Assembly: GCA_003993805.1 (NCBI GenBank)
Contig: RSEF01000003.1
Coordinates: 61,723,759 to 61,787,758 of the forward strand
From: Himantopus leucocephalus
Lineage: Eukaryota; Chordata; Aves; Charadriiformes; Recurvirostridae
Reading direction: 5' to 3'
Length of the DNA: 64,000 nucleotides
The stretch's first letter is position 1. Every line of letters begins with the position of its first letter. Under the pieces are notes generated by a model that searched no databases, was not told the DNA's origin, and was given only the letters and a program-made list of their open reading frames with translations. The position numbers and the translations under genes are program-made. Of this stretch, positions 63,501 through 64,000 are shown piece by piece.

Positions 63501-64000
63501 GCAGCAGTGCCATCTCTTTTGTCAAGCAGAAATGGAGCTGCAGTGTCTTCTAAGCCACTTTCCCCTTTGTCAGCTGTGTAATTGGAAAGGCAGTATCAGC
63601 TCCGTGAGTTGTTAGAGATGCAAATGGAGCTGGAGAGTCAGTCCAAGGTTGGAGTCAAACTGATCACAGCTGTGCTGGGTAGGCCGGTTTGCCAGAGAAT
63701 TTACATCTTGGCCTTAAAACTACACTGTAGTAGAAGTACAGTGTATATTCTCAGGACAGAAGGATATTAAAAAAATTTAAAACCTATTTGGCTATTTTTA
63801 AGTGGCAGAACCAAAAATCTGTCAACAGGTTGGACTTTTCTGGATCCTTCAGGGTAAAAAAAAAACCTTTTTCTTATACTGAAAATAAAGACTGTAAAGA
63901 TTTTACTCATATGCTAGCTGTTTTTCTAACGGTTATCCTTCTGAACATTTTATATGTGGAGAAACAATAGATAAAGTCATACTCCTGAGTAGTCATACAA
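57521..64000. other. Noncoding DNA, 6.5 kb, no supported gene
   Basis: Open frames are at most 121 codons (58527-58892 minus) and resemble nothing known. AT-rich sequence dominates 58300-58420 and 59740-60110, with tatata/acatgtaca words. A GC-richer patch with several CpGs lies at 63470-63500. No repeat family or RNA gene was recognised. Confidence 0.6.

Noticed and set aside
1..64000. Endogenous retrovirus or LTR element
   Set aside because: No pair of long direct repeats, primer-binding site or retroviral protein motif was recognised by reading. A database search would be needed to exclude decayed solo LTRs.

Overview
The window looks like noncoding nuclear DNA from a bird. Four things point to birds or other archosaurs: CR1 LINE fragments ending in the typical 8-base tail repeats (ATTCTATG/ATTCTGTG type), low repeat density, moderate AT-richness with few CpGs, and faint relics of old amniote repeats (a MIR-like SINE, a tRNA-derived SINE or pseudogene, and short palindromic relics of the type that carries the CATTGACTTCAATGG core). 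Nothing bacterial is present: no operons, no ribosome-binding sites, no rRNA and no CRISPR array.

I could not support a single protein-coding exon. The open frames are short (the longest is 180 codons, in a GC-rich block), overlap on both strands, and encode nothing I recognise. Several long ones are explained by base composition (a 600-base purine-rich block) or by microsatellites. The window is best read as a large intron or an intergenic region. Its neighbouring gene cannot be named from the sequence.

Layout. 1-12 kb: unique DNA with a perfect 16-bp-arm hairpin (7.2 kb), the best preserved CR1 copy (8.1-8.6 kb) and a perfect 20-bp palindrome (11.7 kb). 12-26 kb: a short CR1 tail (12.5 kb), a perfect 26-bp palindrome (20.1 kb), a purine-rich block (23.1-23.7 kb) and two old amniote relics. 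26-37 kb: a pentanucleotide microsatellite, a CA repeat and an ancient reverse-strand CR1 (36.3 kb). 37-38.2 kb: a perfect CRE octamer, a nested inverted repeat, and a reverse-strand CR1 interrupted by the window's only assembly gap (100 N). 40-46 kb: three amniote relics and a second perfect CRE octamer. 47-64 kb: a strong minus-strand G-quadruplex motif, a tRNA-like relic, a CpG-enriched GC-rich block (53.9-54.6 kb), a MIR-like SINE, and otherwise featureless DNA.

No genes act together here. The points of interest are structural (palindromes, hairpins, G-quadruplex), evolutionary (retained ancient SINE and other repeat relics) and technical (an assembly gap inside a CR1). I did not find a convincing new biological system.
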